Shown: one piece after another, positions 23,508-32,097 of the stretch
How positions within the stretch are numbered: the stretch's first letter is position 1
How the letters are laid out: the number at the start of each line of letters is the position of its first letter
From: Pseudomonadota bacterium
Lineage (GTDB): Bacteria > Pseudomonadota > Gammaproteobacteria > Burkholderiales > Burkholderiaceae_C
Length of the DNA: 64,000 bases
Assembly (NCBI GenBank): GCA_029780695.1
Contig: JAKOYD010000086.1
Span: 1 to 64,000, forward strand
Reading direction: 5' to 3'
Position numbers and translations under genes: made by a program
Notes under the pieces: model-generated
What the model was told of the DNA's origin: nothing
The model's input: only the letters and a program-made list of their open reading frames with translations
Databases searched by the model: none

Positions 23508-23779
23508 CCACCCTGCCCCTGGCCGACCGCATGGCCGCGCGCCTGCGCGAGCAACTGCAGCCCACCCAGCTGGAGGTGCTGGACGAAAGCTGGCAGCACG
23601 AAGGCCACGCCGGCGCCAACGGCACCGGCTTGGGCACGCATTTCCGCGTGCGCATTGCGTCGCCGCATTTCGACGGCCGCCCGCGCGTGGCTCGGCACCG
23701 CATGGTGTACGCCGCGTTGCAGGACTTCATCGACCGCGATGGCGTGCACGCGTTGGCGATCGAAGCGACAGCCGCCTGA
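23504..23779 (+). CDS. bolA: BolA-family protein
   Basis: A 91-residue BolA/IbaG-type protein ([18 protein letters not shown] start, [20 protein letters not shown] core with the conserved histidine, MVYAAL helix). BolA proteins bind monothiol glutaredoxins and iron-sulfur clusters or act as regulators. Coupled to yciB through an ATGA overlap, a pairing common in Burkholderiales as far as I know. Confidence 0.92.
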   Translation: MTTLPLADRMAARLREQLQPTQLEVLDESWQHEGHAGANGTGLGTHFRVRIASPHFDGRPRVARHRMVYAALQDFIDRDGVHALAIEATAA

Positions 23780-23958
23780 GCTGACGGGGCTTGCCCCTTC
23801 TGGCTTCGCGCAGGGGCATCACGCCAGCGGCCGGCACGGGTGCGTTCGCGGCGCTCGCCAGCGCGGCTTGTTCAAGACGCCATAATTACCTGTTTTCTTC
23901 GCCGCCACCGCGGCATCATCCCCTCCCGGCAGGGAGCTTTCCTCAGCCTGACCACATC

Positions 23959-24777
23959 ATGAACAAGTCTCTCCTGGCCACCACCGCCACGGCCCTGCTG
24001 GCGGGCGCGCTGGCCCTTCCCGCCCTGGCCCAGAACGTCGCCATCGTCAACGGCAAACCGGTGCCCAAGGCGCGGCTGGACGCGCTGGCCACGCAGATCA
24101 AGGCCCAAGCCGCGCGCGCCGGCCAGCCCGTGCCGCCCGACGTGGAAAAGCAGTTGCGCGAAGAAGTCATTGCGCGCGAAATCTTCATGCAGGAAGCGCA
24201 GCGCCGCGGCCTGGAGGCGTCGCCCGATTTCCGCGCCAAGATGGATCTGGCGCGCCAGAGCGTGCTGATCAACGAGTTGTTCGCCGACTTCCAGGCCAAG
24301 AACACCGTGACCGACGCCGAAGCCAAGGCTGAGTACGACCGCGTGGTGGGCAGCCAGGCGCCCCAGGCCGGCGCCAAGGAATTCAAGGCGCGCCACATCC
24401 TGGTCGAGAAAGAAGACGAGGCCAAGGCCATCATCGCCCAGATCAAGAAAGGCGCCAAGTTCGACGACATCGCCAAGAAGCAGTCCAAGGACCCGGGCTC
24501 TGGTGCGCAAGGTGGCGACCTGGGCTGGGCCAACCCGCAAGGCTACGTGCCCGAGTTTGCCGACGCGCTGAAGAAGCTGGACAAGGGCCAGATGACCGAC
24601 GCGCCCGTCAAGTCGCAGTTCGGCTGGCACGTGATTCGCGTCGACGACGTGCGCGAGGCCAAGGCGCCCGATCTGCCGCCCTTCGAGCAGGTCAAGCCGC
24701 AAATCGTGCAGCAAATGCAGCAGCAAAAGCTGGTGAAATACCAGGAAGACCTGCGTGCTAAGGCCAAGGTCGAATAA
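23959..24777 (+). CDS. periplasmic parvulin-type peptidyl-prolyl isomerase
   Basis: A 272-residue secreted isomerase. A signal peptide (MNKSLLATTATALLAGALAL, cleavage near ALAQ/NV) is followed by a SurA-N-like helical domain (about 25-125) and a parvulin domain (about 140-235) with FKARHILVEKEDEA, GDLGWANPQGYVPEF and FGWHVIRVDDV. It assists folding of exported proteins. The C-terminus is Gln-rich (QQMQQQK), probably coiled. It is followed by an intrinsic terminator, so it ends its transcript. Confidence 0.94.
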   Translation: MNKSLLATTATALLAGALALPALAQNVAIVNGKPVPKARLDALATQIKAQAARAGQPVPPDVEKQLREEVIAREIFMQEAQRRGLEASPDFRAKMDLARQSVLINELFADFQAKNTVTDAEAKAEYDRVVGSQAPQAGAKEFKARHILVEKEDEAKAIIAQIKKGAKFDDIAKKQSKDPGSGAQGGDLGWANPQGYVPEFADALKKLDKGQMTDAPVKSQFGWHVIRVDDVREAKAPDLPPFEQVKPQIVQQMQQQKLVKYQEDLRAKAKVE

Positions 24778-24802
24778 GCGCGCCGGCCGGCGCTGCGCCA
24801 CG

Positions 24803-24830
24803 GGGCAGCCTTCGGGCTGCCCTTTTCTTT
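24803..24830 (+). terminator. intrinsic terminator after the PPIase gene
   Basis: A perfect 8-bp stem gggcagcc/ggctgccc with a TTCG tetraloop is followed by ttttcttt. The loop and T-run make this the best terminator in the window. Confidence 0.9.
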
Positions 24831-24895
24831 TGCTATCGAAAAAGAAGCGTACTGCGCTGATCCGCCAAGCGCTACAGGCCAGTTATTGCCTCAAG
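24830..24895 (+). repeat. repeat A copy
   Basis: ttgctatcgaaaaagaagcg then gccaagcgctacaggccagt, immediately after the terminator and running into the stop of the next, convergent gene. Confidence 0.6.
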
Positions 24896-25652
24896 CCGCG
24901 CGCCACGCGCCCCACGCCATCAGCGCGCCGATCAGCACCGGCTGGTGCAGCATGTAGTAGCTCAGGCTCCAGCGCCCCAGCGGCGCGATGGCGCGCGACA
25001 GCGTGCCGGGGGTGCGCGCCATCGCGGCGCGCCAGCGCGGCCACTGCATCAGGCCTACGCCCAGCCACATCACGCCCAGCCAGGGCAGCAGTGGCACGTA
25101 GTCTTCGGTGATGGGCTTGTGCGTCACCAGCCCCAGCCAGTTGAGCCAGCGGCTGTCCAAAGCCGTCGCCCACCCGGCCGGCGCCTGCGTGCGCAGCCCC
25201 TCGCCCGCCAGCGGCGTGGCGGCGATCAGCAGCACGGCGCCCACCCACGGCACGGCGCCGCGCAGCCAGCCGCGCACCAGCAGCCAGCGCGTGATCAGCA
25301 GCATCACGGCCATGCCATGCAGCACGCCAAAGCTGATCCAGCTGTGGGGAAACATCAGCGCCGCCCCCGCAGTCACCAGCAGCGCACACCCTGCCACCTG
25401 CCCCCAACGGCGCCAAAAGCGCGGCCAGCTCTGCCCCTGCTGCACCGCCAGCGCCTGCCCCATGCCCGCGCACAGCAGAAACAGGCTGACGATGCCGGTG
25501 CGCTGCCCCGTCCACAGCGGGTCGGCGTAGAAGTTTTGGCGGATGTGGCCGAAGTGGTTCAGGTCGAAGGCGAAGTGGTAGGCCGTCATCCACAGCATGG
25601 CCGCGCCGCGCAGCGCGTCGATGCCGAAAAAACGGGTGGATGGGGCGGCCAT
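24891..25652 (-). CDS. DUF1624/heparan-N-acetyltransferase-like membrane protein
   Basis: A 253-residue membrane protein with about seven hydrophobic segments. The N-terminus STRFFGIDALRGAAMLWM and the following FDLNHFGHI resemble DUF1624/acyltransferase-like proteins, which are thought to move acyl groups across or at the membrane. MAAPST (25652) was taken as start, with an in-frame alternative at 25691; neither has a clear Shine-Dalgarno. The C-terminus LGRWSLSYYMLHQPVLIG is family-typical. It diverges from the AsmA gene. No substrate can be inferred. Confidence 0.82.
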   Translation of the reverse strand: MAAPSTRFFGIDALRGAAMLWMTAYHFAFDLNHFGHIRQNFYADPLWTGQRTGIVSLFLLCAGMGQALAVQQGQSWPRFWRRWGQVAGCALLVTAGAALMFPHSWISFGVLHGMAVMLLITRWLLVRGWLRGAVPWVGAVLLIAATPLAGEGLRTQAPAGWATALDSRWLNWLGLVTHKPITEDYVPLLPWLGVMWLGVGLMQWPRWRAAMARTPGTLSRAIAPLGRWSLSYYMLHQPVLIGALMAWGAWRAA

Positions 25653-25818
25653 GTCGGACAAGCGGCGCCGCGCCCGGGCAGTGCGGAGCATGACGCTGTA
25701 GGAAGAAGGCGAAAGCGGCAATCTTAGCGACCGCAGGCCGCCATGCGTGGCTAGCATCGACCCCGTCTGCCGGCCGATCTCTGCCGGCCGATCCGCCCCA
25801 CCGGCGACGCTGTCCGTC

Positions 25819-27948
25819 ATGAGCCCGAACCCTTCCCCATCCACCCGCCCGCCCCGCCGCACCCTGCTGCGCTGGGGCTTGGGGCTGGTCGCGGCCCTGC
25901 TGGTGGTGCTGGGCGCCGCCCTGGCGTGGCTGACCTGGAACGACTGGAACCGCTCGCGTGCCTGGGTGTCGCAGCAGGTGTCGCAGGCCATCGGGCGCGA
26001 CTTCGAGATCCGCGGGCCGCTCGACGTCGACTGGCAGTGGCCGCAGAAGATGGAAACCGGCTGGCGCCGCTGGATCCCGACGCCGCTGGTCAACGCCGAC
26101 GACGTGCTGATCGGCAACCCGCCCGACTTTCCGGCCAAGGGGCCGCACTTTGCCCACATCGGCCGCGCGTCGGCCGACATTGCCCTGCTGCCGCTGTTGG
26201 CGCGCCGCATCGACATCCGCAGCGTGACCTTGAGCGAGCCGGACGTGCGGCTGGAGCGCGTCGACAAGGAGCGCAACAACTGGACCTTCGACTTCCGCCG
26301 GCAGCCGGACGGCGCGCGCGGCCGCTGGAACGTCACGCTGGGCCGGCTGCTGCTGGACAAGGGGCAACTGGGCTATGAGGACGCCTTGCGCCAACTCAGT
26401 GTGTCCAGCACGGTCGAAACGCTGGCGCCAGACGCCACCGAAAACGGCCGTTACGGCGTGGGCTTTCAGTTTTCGGGCTGGCACGACAAGGCCGAGGTGC
26501 GCGGCAGCGGCAAGGCCGGGTCGCTGCTGTCGCTGTCTGAAGAACAGCTCGACTTTCCGCTGAAATTCGACGCCCGCGCCGGCCGCCTGGGCGCCACCGC
26601 CGAGGGCCACATCGCCAACCCGCGCCACCTGTCGGGCGTGGATTTCCAGGTCACGCTGCGCGGCGGCAGCCTGGCCGACCTGTATCCGCTGACCGGCATC
26701 GTGCTGCCCGACACGCCGCCGTTCAACACGCGTGGGCAACTGGTCGGCACGCTCAAGCCCGACGCCTCGGTGTGGGACTACCGCGGCTTCACCGGCACCG
26801 TGGGCAAGACCGATCTGGCCGGCGACGTGACCTACACGTCGCGCCAGCCGCGCCCGCTGCTCAAGGGCACGATGCGGTCCAAGCTGCTGCGGCTGGAAGA
26901 CCTGGGCCCGGTGGTGGGCGCCAAGTCCAACAACCCGGAGCGCAGGCAGCGACCCGGCAAGGTGCTGCCCGACGACCCGTTCGACACCAGCCGCTGGAAC
27001 AAGATGGACCTGGACCTGCAGTACACCGGCCAGCGCATCGAGCGCCCGCAGGCCGTGCCGCTGGACAGCCTGAAAGTCCACGCCTTCATGGAAGACGCGG
27101 TGCTGAAGCTGGCGCCGCTCGAATTCGGCGTGGCCAAGGGCCGCTTCAAGACGCAGGTGCTGATGAATTCGCGCGTCAAGCCGATGCAGGTGTCGGTGCG
27201 CGGCGACGTGCGCGACCTGCATCTGTCGTCGCTGTTTCCCAAGATCGAGCTGATGAAAAAGAGCCTGGGCGACGTCGATGGCGGCATTGCGCTGGATGGG
27301 CGCGGCAATTCGGTGTCGCAGATCCTGGCGTCGGCCAACGGCGAGGCGCGGTTGTACGTGCGCGAAGGCATAATGAGCCAGCTGCTGCTGGACATGGCGG
27401 GCCTGAACCTGGGCAGCGTCATTGTCACCCGTCTGTTCGGCGCCGACAAGGAAGTGCGCCTGCGCTGCGCCATCGCCGACGTGCCGATCCGCGGAGGCGT
27501 GGCCCACATGCAGAACGTGAAGATCAACACCGAAGAAGCGCTGATCGACATCACCGGCACCGCCGACATGCGCAACGAGCAGTTCGACATCGACGTCAAC
27601 CCCAAGGCGTACGACCTGAAGTTCTTCTCGCTGCGCACACCGCTGGAAGTGCGCGGCCCGTTCATCAAGCCGCACGTGGGCGTACAGGCCGGTCCGCTGA
27701 TCGTGCGCGCGGCCGCCGCGGTGGCGGCGCTGGCGGCGGCACCGGGCGCGTTGGTGCTGGTGCCCATTACCGTGCCGGGCGCCGAAGACAACGCCGACTG
27801 CGCTCCGCTGATGGCCAAGGCGGGGCAGCCCCCGAAGGCCGGCGTGCCGGCGCTGTCGGCATCGGCCGCCGCGCCCGCCACATCGGGCCGCAAGCCCGCC
27901 GCGCAAATGCCCGCAGCGGGCGAATTCTCGGGCGGGCAGCAGCGCTGA
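25819..27948 (+). CDS. AsmA-family protein
   Basis: A 709-residue envelope protein. After a basic, Pro-rich start (MSPNPSPSTRPPRRTLLRWG) comes one transmembrane helix (about 18-40), then the AsmA N-terminal domain (SQAIGRDFEIRGPL) and a long beta-rich periplasmic part ending with the conserved AsmA C-terminal region (LDMAGLNLGSV, GGVAHMQNVKINTEEALID). AsmA-like proteins are thought to bridge inner and outer membranes for phospholipid transport. The last 50 residues are Ala/Pro-rich low complexity. An in-frame GTG/ATG at 25747 exists but lacks support. Confidence 0.9.
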   Translation: MSPNPSPSTRPPRRTLLRWGLGLVAALLVVLGAALAWLTWNDWNRSRAWVSQQVSQAIGRDFEIRGPLDVDWQWPQKMETGWRRWIPTPLVNADDVLIGNPPDFPAKGPHFAHIGRASADIALLPLLARRIDIRSVTLSEPDVRLERVDKERNNWTFDFRRQPDGARGRWNVTLGRLLLDKGQLGYEDALRQLSVSSTVETLAPDATENGRYGVGFQFSGWHDKAEVRGSGKAGSLLSLSEEQLDFPLKFDARAGRLGATAEGHIANPRHLSGVDFQVTLRGGSLADLYPLTGIVLPDTPPFNTRGQLVGTLKPDASVWDYRGFTGTVGKTDLAGDVTYTSRQPRPLLKGTMRSKLLRLEDLGPVVGAKSNNPERRQRPGKVLPDDPFDTSRWNKMDLDLQYTGQRIERPQAVPLDSLKVHAFMEDAVLKLAPLEFGVAKGRFKTQVLMNSRVKPMQVSVRGDVRDLHLSSLFPKIELMKKSLGDVDGGIALDGRGNSVSQILASANGEARLYVREGIMSQLLLDMAGLNLGSVIVTRLFGADKEVRLRCAIADVPIRGGVAHMQNVKINTEEALIDITGTADMRNEQFDIDVNPKAYDLKFFSLRTPLEVRGPFIKPHVGVQAGPLIVRAAAAVAALAAAPGALVLVPITVPGAEDNADCAPLMAKAGQPPKAGVPALSASAAAPATSGRKPAAQMPAAGEFSGGQQR

Positions 27949-28103
27949 TCACTGCCTCGCCCTCTGAGATAGCGCCTCGAAGGGCGTGCACTTGTGCCCG
28001 CGTTCAGCGTTCACTCGGGCAATGCTCGCCCTGCCGCCGAGGTCACGCGGGCACAAGTGACCGCCCTGCGGTAGAGCCTGGAAAGGCCACGTCCGCCACC
28101 TTT

Positions 28104-28164
28104 TTTGCTATCAATAAAATAGCTGCTCGCGCTGAACTGGCAAGCTTGACGTGCGGATTTGAAC
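28104..28164 (+). repeat. repeat A copy
   Basis: tttgctatcaataaaatagc then tgctcgcgctgaactggcaa: one of the best-preserved copies, showing the gctat/atagc inner pairing. It lies upstream of rlhA and ends at its putative promoter. Confidence 0.7.
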
Positions 28165-28176
28165 GATAATCCGCGC

Positions 28177-30165
28177 ATGGCCCTGCCCCACCAGCTAGAA
28201 CTGCTCAGCCCCGCGCGCGACGCCGACATCGGCATCGAGGCGGTGAACCACGGCGCCGACGCCGTCTACATTGGCGGTCCGGGCTTTGGCGCGCGCGCCA
28301 GCGCCGACAACAGCGTGGCCGATATCGAGCGCCTGGCGCGCCACGCGCACCGCTACGACGCACGCATCTTCGTCACGCTCAACACCATCCTGCGCGACGA
28401 CGAGCTGGAACCCGCGCGCCGTCTGGCCTGGCAGGTGTACGAAGCCGGCGCCGACGCGCTGATCATCCAGGACATGGGCCTGCTGCAGCTTGACCTGCCG
28501 CCCATTCAGCTGCACGCCAGCACGCAGACCGACATTCGCACGCCCGCAAAGGCGCGCTTCCTGCAGGACGCGGGCCTGTCGCAGATCGTGCTGGCGCGCG
28601 AGCTGGACCTGGGCGAGATCGCCGCCATCCGCGACGCGCTGGACCCGGCGCGCTGCAGCATCGAATTCTTCATCCACGGCGCGCTGTGCGTGGCCTACAG
28701 CGGCCAGTGCTACATCAGCCACGCCCACACCGGCCGCAGCGCCAACCGGGGCGACTGCAGCCAGGCCTGCCGCCTGCCCTACCAGGTGCTGGACGCGCAG
28801 GGCCGCTTTGTCGCGCACGACGCGCACGTGCTGTCGATGAAGGACAACAACCAGTCGCTCAACCTGGCGCCGCTCATCGACGCCGGCGTGCGCAGCTTCA
28901 AGATCGAGGGCCGCTACAAGGACATGGGCTACGTGAAGAACATCACCGCCCACTACCGGCGGCTGTTCGACGAGATTCTCGACGCGCGGCCCGAGCTGGC
29001 GCGGGCCAGTTCAGGCCGCTGCACCTTCAGCTTCACGCCCGACCCGCAGCAGAACTTCAACCGCGAATTCACCGATTACTTTGTCAACGGCCGCCAGCAA
29101 GACATTGGCGCCTTCGACACGCCCAAGAACCCCGGCCAGCCGGTCGGCTTCGTCACCCGCGTGGCGGCCGACCATTTCGACCTGATGGCCGACGACCCCG
29201 CGCTGGTGCTGCACAACGGCGACGGCCTGTGCTACTGGGACGCGCAGAAGGCGCTGGTCGGCGCGCAGACCAACCGCGTCGAGGCGCTGGCGGGCGGCGC
29301 GTGGCGCGTGTTCCCCAAGGACCCGATGGGCGCTTTGCATGACCTGCGCAAGGGCACCGTGGTCAACCGCAACCGCCGCATGGACTGGACGCGCACGCTG
29401 GACAAGAAATCCGCCGACCGGCGCATTGGCGTGTGGCTGAAGCTGTCCGAAACGGCGGATGGCCTGCGGCTGGCCGCCACCGATGAAGATGGACACACGG
29501 CGGCAGCGCAGGTGCAGCTTGCGCACGATGCTCCCAAGGATGTAGCAGGCAGCGACGCCAAACTGCGCGAATCGCTGGGCAGGCTGGGCGAAACGCTGTT
29601 CACGCCGATCGACATCGCACTCGATCTGCCGCGCCCCTGGTTCGTGCCCGCCAGCGTGGCCAACGCGCTGCGGCGCGACGCCATCGCCGCGCTTGAAGCC
29701 GCCCGCGCCACCGCCTGGCAGCGCCTGCCGCGCGCCGTGCCGGTCGAGCCGCCAGCGCCCTACCCCGAGGATTCGCTCTCGTATCTGGCAAACGTGTTCA
29801 ACCACGCCGCACGCGACTTCTACGCCCGGCACGGCGTGAAGGTGATCGACGCCGCTTACGAAAGCCACGAGGAAGAAGGCGAAGTCAGCCTGATGATCAC
29901 CAAGCACTGCGTGCGCTATTCACTGAGCCTGTGCCCCAAGCAGGCCAAGGGCGTGATCGGCGTCAAGGGCACCGTCAAGGCCGAACCTTTGCAACTGATC
30001 AACGGCAAGGAAAGGCTGACCCTGCGCTTCGACTGCAAGCCGTGCGAGATGCACGTCATGGGCAAGATCAAGCGCGGCGTGCTGCAAGCCGGCGCGCGCG
30101 ACGCCGCCGAGCACGCGCTGCGCTTTTACCGGCGACGGCCGGTGACGCCCGCCATGACCGATTGA
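28177..30165 (+). CDS. rlhA: U32-family 23S rRNA hydroxylation protein RlhA
   Basis: A 662-residue protein, matching E. coli RlhA/YdcP (about 650) along its length. RlhA is needed for hydroxylation of C2501 in 23S rRNA. Seen: LELLSPARDADIG, HGADAVYIGGPGFGAR, IHGALCVAYSGQCYIS, and cysteines in NRGDCSQACRLPY and the C-terminal CLR-like KHCVRYSLSLCPKQ and FDCKPCEMHV, likely iron-sulfur ligands. The length separates it from the shorter TrhP/YegQ. GATAAT ends 6 nt before the ATG without a Shine-Dalgarno, suggesting a leaderless start. Confidence 0.94.
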   Translation: MALPHQLELLSPARDADIGIEAVNHGADAVYIGGPGFGARASADNSVADIERLARHAHRYDARIFVTLNTILRDDELEPARRLAWQVYEAGADALIIQDMGLLQLDLPPIQLHASTQTDIRTPAKARFLQDAGLSQIVLARELDLGEIAAIRDALDPARCSIEFFIHGALCVAYSGQCYISHAHTGRSANRGDCSQACRLPYQVLDAQGRFVAHDAHVLSMKDNNQSLNLAPLIDAGVRSFKIEGRYKDMGYVKNITAHYRRLFDEILDARPELARASSGRCTFSFTPDPQQNFNREFTDYFVNGRQQDIGAFDTPKNPGQPVGFVTRVAADHFDLMADDPALVLHNGDGLCYWDAQKALVGAQTNRVEALAGGAWRVFPKDPMGALHDLRKGTVVNRNRRMDWTRTLDKKSADRRIGVWLKLSETADGLRLAATDEDGHTAAAQVQLAHDAPKDVAGSDAKLRESLGRLGETLFTPIDIALDLPRPWFVPASVANALRRDAIAALEAARATAWQRLPRAVPVEPPAPYPEDSLSYLANVFNHAARDFYARHGVKVIDAAYESHEEEGEVSLMITKHCVRYSLSLCPKQAKGVIGVKGTVKAEPLQLINGKERLTLRFDCKPCEMHVMGKIKRGVLQAGARDAAEHALRFYRRRPVTPAMTD

Positions 30166-30216
30166 AATGGCCGCTGGCGCGCGCCACCATGGCGCGAGCA
30201 GCTATCATTTTTGGAT
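30165..30216 (-). repeat. repeat A copy at the rlhA stop
   Basis: The minus strand reads aaatgatagctgctcgcgcc and continues with gcgcgccagcggccatttca. The repeat ends exactly at the rlhA stop codon. Confidence 0.65.
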
Positions 30217-30223
30217 CAACCCA

Positions 30224-30342
30224 ACAGCCGGACGCATAGGACGCAGAGATTTCGCAGAGGACGCAGAAAAACCAGATAGAACATCTTCGGGCTGTTTCTT
30301 TTGCGTCCTTCGCGAACCCTTTGCGTCCTTCGCGTCTGGTTT
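30224..30342. repeat. repeat D copy 2
   Basis: acagccggacgcataggacg on one side and a diverged reverse (gcgtccttcgcgtctggt) on the other, with GGACGC units between them. It occupies the rlhA-usp gap. Confidence 0.75.
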
Positions 30343-30395
30343 TCGGTTACCTCTCAAATTCGCCATCGTTCTGAACCCAAGCTTTGAAAGACCCC

Positions 30396-30848
30396 ATGAA
30401 AATCCTGCTCCCCGTCGACGGCACCGAACTGTCCCTGCACGAAACGCGTTTTGCCCTGCAACTGCTGCGCCAGGGTCTGCAGGCCAGCTTTGTGCTGGCC
30501 AACGTGCAAGAGCCAGCCAGCTTCTATGAAATGGTGACGGCCAGCTCGCCCGAGCTGATCGAGGGCGCCGCGATGGAAGCGGGTGAAGACCTGATGGAGC
30601 CGTCGGCCCGCCTGCTGCGCGACGCCGGCGTGCCTTTCGAGACCGCCGTGGTGCAAGGCGATCCGGCGCAGGCGATGCTGGAGCTGATCGAGCAGTTTGG
30701 TTGCGACATGGTCGTCATGGGCAGCCGCGCGCTCGGGCCGGTGCGCCGCTGGCTCGAAGGCGGATCGACGTCGCAGCGGCTGGTGCAAAGCTCGCCCGTG
30801 CCGGTGCTGCTGGTCACGCCGCCGGAGCCGGTGGCAGAAGGCGCCTGA
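30396..30848 (+). CDS. universal stress protein (UspA family)
   Basis: A 150-residue Usp domain protein. It starts MKILLPVDGTELSLHE; the in-frame start four codons upstream was rejected because the beta-strand begins at KILLPVDGT. The ATP-binding pattern VVMGSRALGPVRRWLEGGSTSQ matches G-2x-G-9x-G-S/T, so an ATP-binding Usp is likely. Preceded by a D repeat. Confidence 0.91.
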   Translation: MKILLPVDGTELSLHETRFALQLLRQGLQASFVLANVQEPASFYEMVTASSPELIEGAAMEAGEDLMEPSARLLRDAGVPFETAVVQGDPAQAMLELIEQFGCDMVVMGSRALGPVRRWLEGGSTSQRLVQSSPVPVLLVTPPEPVAEGA

Positions 30849-30849
30849 T

Positions 30850-30915
30850 CTGGCGATCTTTTGTGCGCCAGCGCTGATCCCTTCTGCCTGTCCAACTATT
30901 TTATCGATAGCGCCG
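30850..30915 (-). repeat. repeat A copy
   Basis: The minus strand shows gctatcgataaaatagttgg and a cagcgctggcgcacaaaaga half, between usp and azlD. Confidence 0.5.
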
Positions 30916-30928
30916 GCGCACGGCCGTT

Positions 30929-31240
30929 TCAAGCCACGCCCAGCGCCCGCAAGCCCGCCGCCGTGGCAGCGGCGATGACAATGACCAGCAGGAACGGCGC
31001 GCGCAGCATCAGCGCGACCACGGCCGCCACCAGCCCGGCGGCGCGCGCATCCAGCACCACCCGGCCGCCGCCGTCGAAGGTTTGCACGGCCACCAGCGCC
31101 GCCAGCAGCGCCACCGGCAGGTAGGCCATCATGCGGCCCACCAGCGGCCCGGCCAGCCAGCGCTGCGGCACCAGAAAGCCCGCGAACTTGGTGGCCCAGG
31201 ACAGCAAGCCGGCCAGGATCACAGCGCTCCAGGCGCTCAT
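30929..31240 (-). CDS. azlD: AzlD-type branched-chain amino acid transport subunit
   Basis: A 103-residue protein with four hydrophobic segments (WSAVILAGLLSWATKFAGFL start, VALLAALVAVQTF). AzlD is the small subunit that works with AzlC in export of branched-chain amino acids and analogues. Its start overlaps the azlC stop by 4 nt, so the two are translationally coupled. Confidence 0.92.
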   Translation of the reverse strand: MSAWSAVILAGLLSWATKFAGFLVPQRWLAGPLVGRMMAYLPVALLAALVAVQTFDGGGRVVLDARAAGLVAAVVALMLRAPFLLVIVIAAATAAGLRALGVA

Positions 31241-31950
31241 GGGCGGCGCTCCTGCAGCGCCGCGGCTTCACGGCCCGCCACCCAGTTGGGCCGCGCGCCA
31301 GCCAGCACCGCCACCAGCGCGGCCAGCAAAATCGGCACGCCCGGCGGCACCCAGGGCGTGGCCAGCAGCGCCACCGCCGCCGCGCCCACCGCGATGCGGC
31401 GCGCCGCGCGCGAGGCCAGGCGGGGCCAAAGCAACGCCATAAACGCACCCGACGCGGCAGCATCCAGCCCCCACGCCTTGGGGTCACCCAGCGCATTGCC
31501 CAGCAGCGCGCCGGCTAGCGTCATCGCGTTCCAGAACACATACACCGACCAGCCCGTGGCCCAGAAGCCCACGCGCTGCTGCGCCGGTTCGGCCTGCGCC
31601 AGCGCGACGGCGGTCGATTCGTCGATGGTCAGCTGTGCCGCCACCGCGCGCGTCACCCCGCGCGGCCGCAGCACACGCGCCATCTGCACCCCGTAAAAAC
31701 CGTTGCGCAAGCCCAGCAAGGTGCTGGCCGCCACCGCCGCCGCGCCCGAGCCGCCCGACGCCAGCACGCCGATCAACGCGAACTGCGAGCCCCCCGAAAA
31801 CAGCAGCGCCGACAGCGCCACCGCCTGCCACACGTTCAGCCCCGCCGCCACCGCCAGCGCGCCGAAGCTGAGGCCGTACAAGCCGGTGGCAAAGCCCACC
31901 GCCAGGCCCTGGCGGGCGGCGGGACGGGTTTCAGGGGTCAGGGGGAACAT
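31237..31950 (-). CDS. azlC: AzlC-family branched-chain amino acid exporter
   Basis: A 237-residue inner-membrane protein with six or seven hydrophobic segments. Start MFPLTPETRPAARQG was chosen because the longer frame runs into a D repeat. The motif LFSGGSQFALIG and the TIDESTAVALAQAE loop are AzlC hallmarks. With AzlD it is expected to export branched-chain amino acids. Confidence 0.92.
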   Translation of the reverse strand: MFPLTPETRPAARQGLAVGFATGLYGLSFGALAVAAGLNVWQAVALSALLFSGGSQFALIGVLASGGSGAAAVAASTLLGLRNGFYGVQMARVLRPRGVTRAVAAQLTIDESTAVALAQAEPAQQRVGFWATGWSVYVFWNAMTLAGALLGNALGDPKAWGLDAAASGAFMALLWPRLASRAARRIAVGAAAVALLATPWVPPGVPILLAALVAVLAGARPNWVAGREAAALQERRP

Positions 31951-31966
31951 GGGAAACCACGAGAAA

Positions 31967-32084
31967 ACAGCCGGACGCGAAGGACGCAAAGGATTCGCGA
32001 AGGACGCGAAAGAACAGCCAAAAGACGGTTTTTTGACATTTTTGCGTCCTTCGCGAAATTTTCGCGCCCTTCGCGTCCGAATGT
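31967..32084. repeat. repeat D copy 3
   Basis: acagccggacgcgaaggacg on one side and gcgcccttcgcgtccgaatg on the other, with many GGACGC units. It lies between azlC and purL, partly overlapping possible upstream signals of azlC. Confidence 0.75.
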
Positions 32085-32097
32085 CCGGATGCCGACT

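Noticed and set aside
24883..27906. A 1007-codon minus-strand frame over the AsmA and DUF1624-like genes
   Set aside because: It runs antisense to the clear AsmA gene and has no family resemblance. Considered a shadow.
28146..28170. TTGACG and GATAAT as a full sigma-70 promoter for rlhA
   Set aside because: The spacer is only 13 nt. The GATAAT is kept as part of the leaderless-start observation, not as a full promoter.
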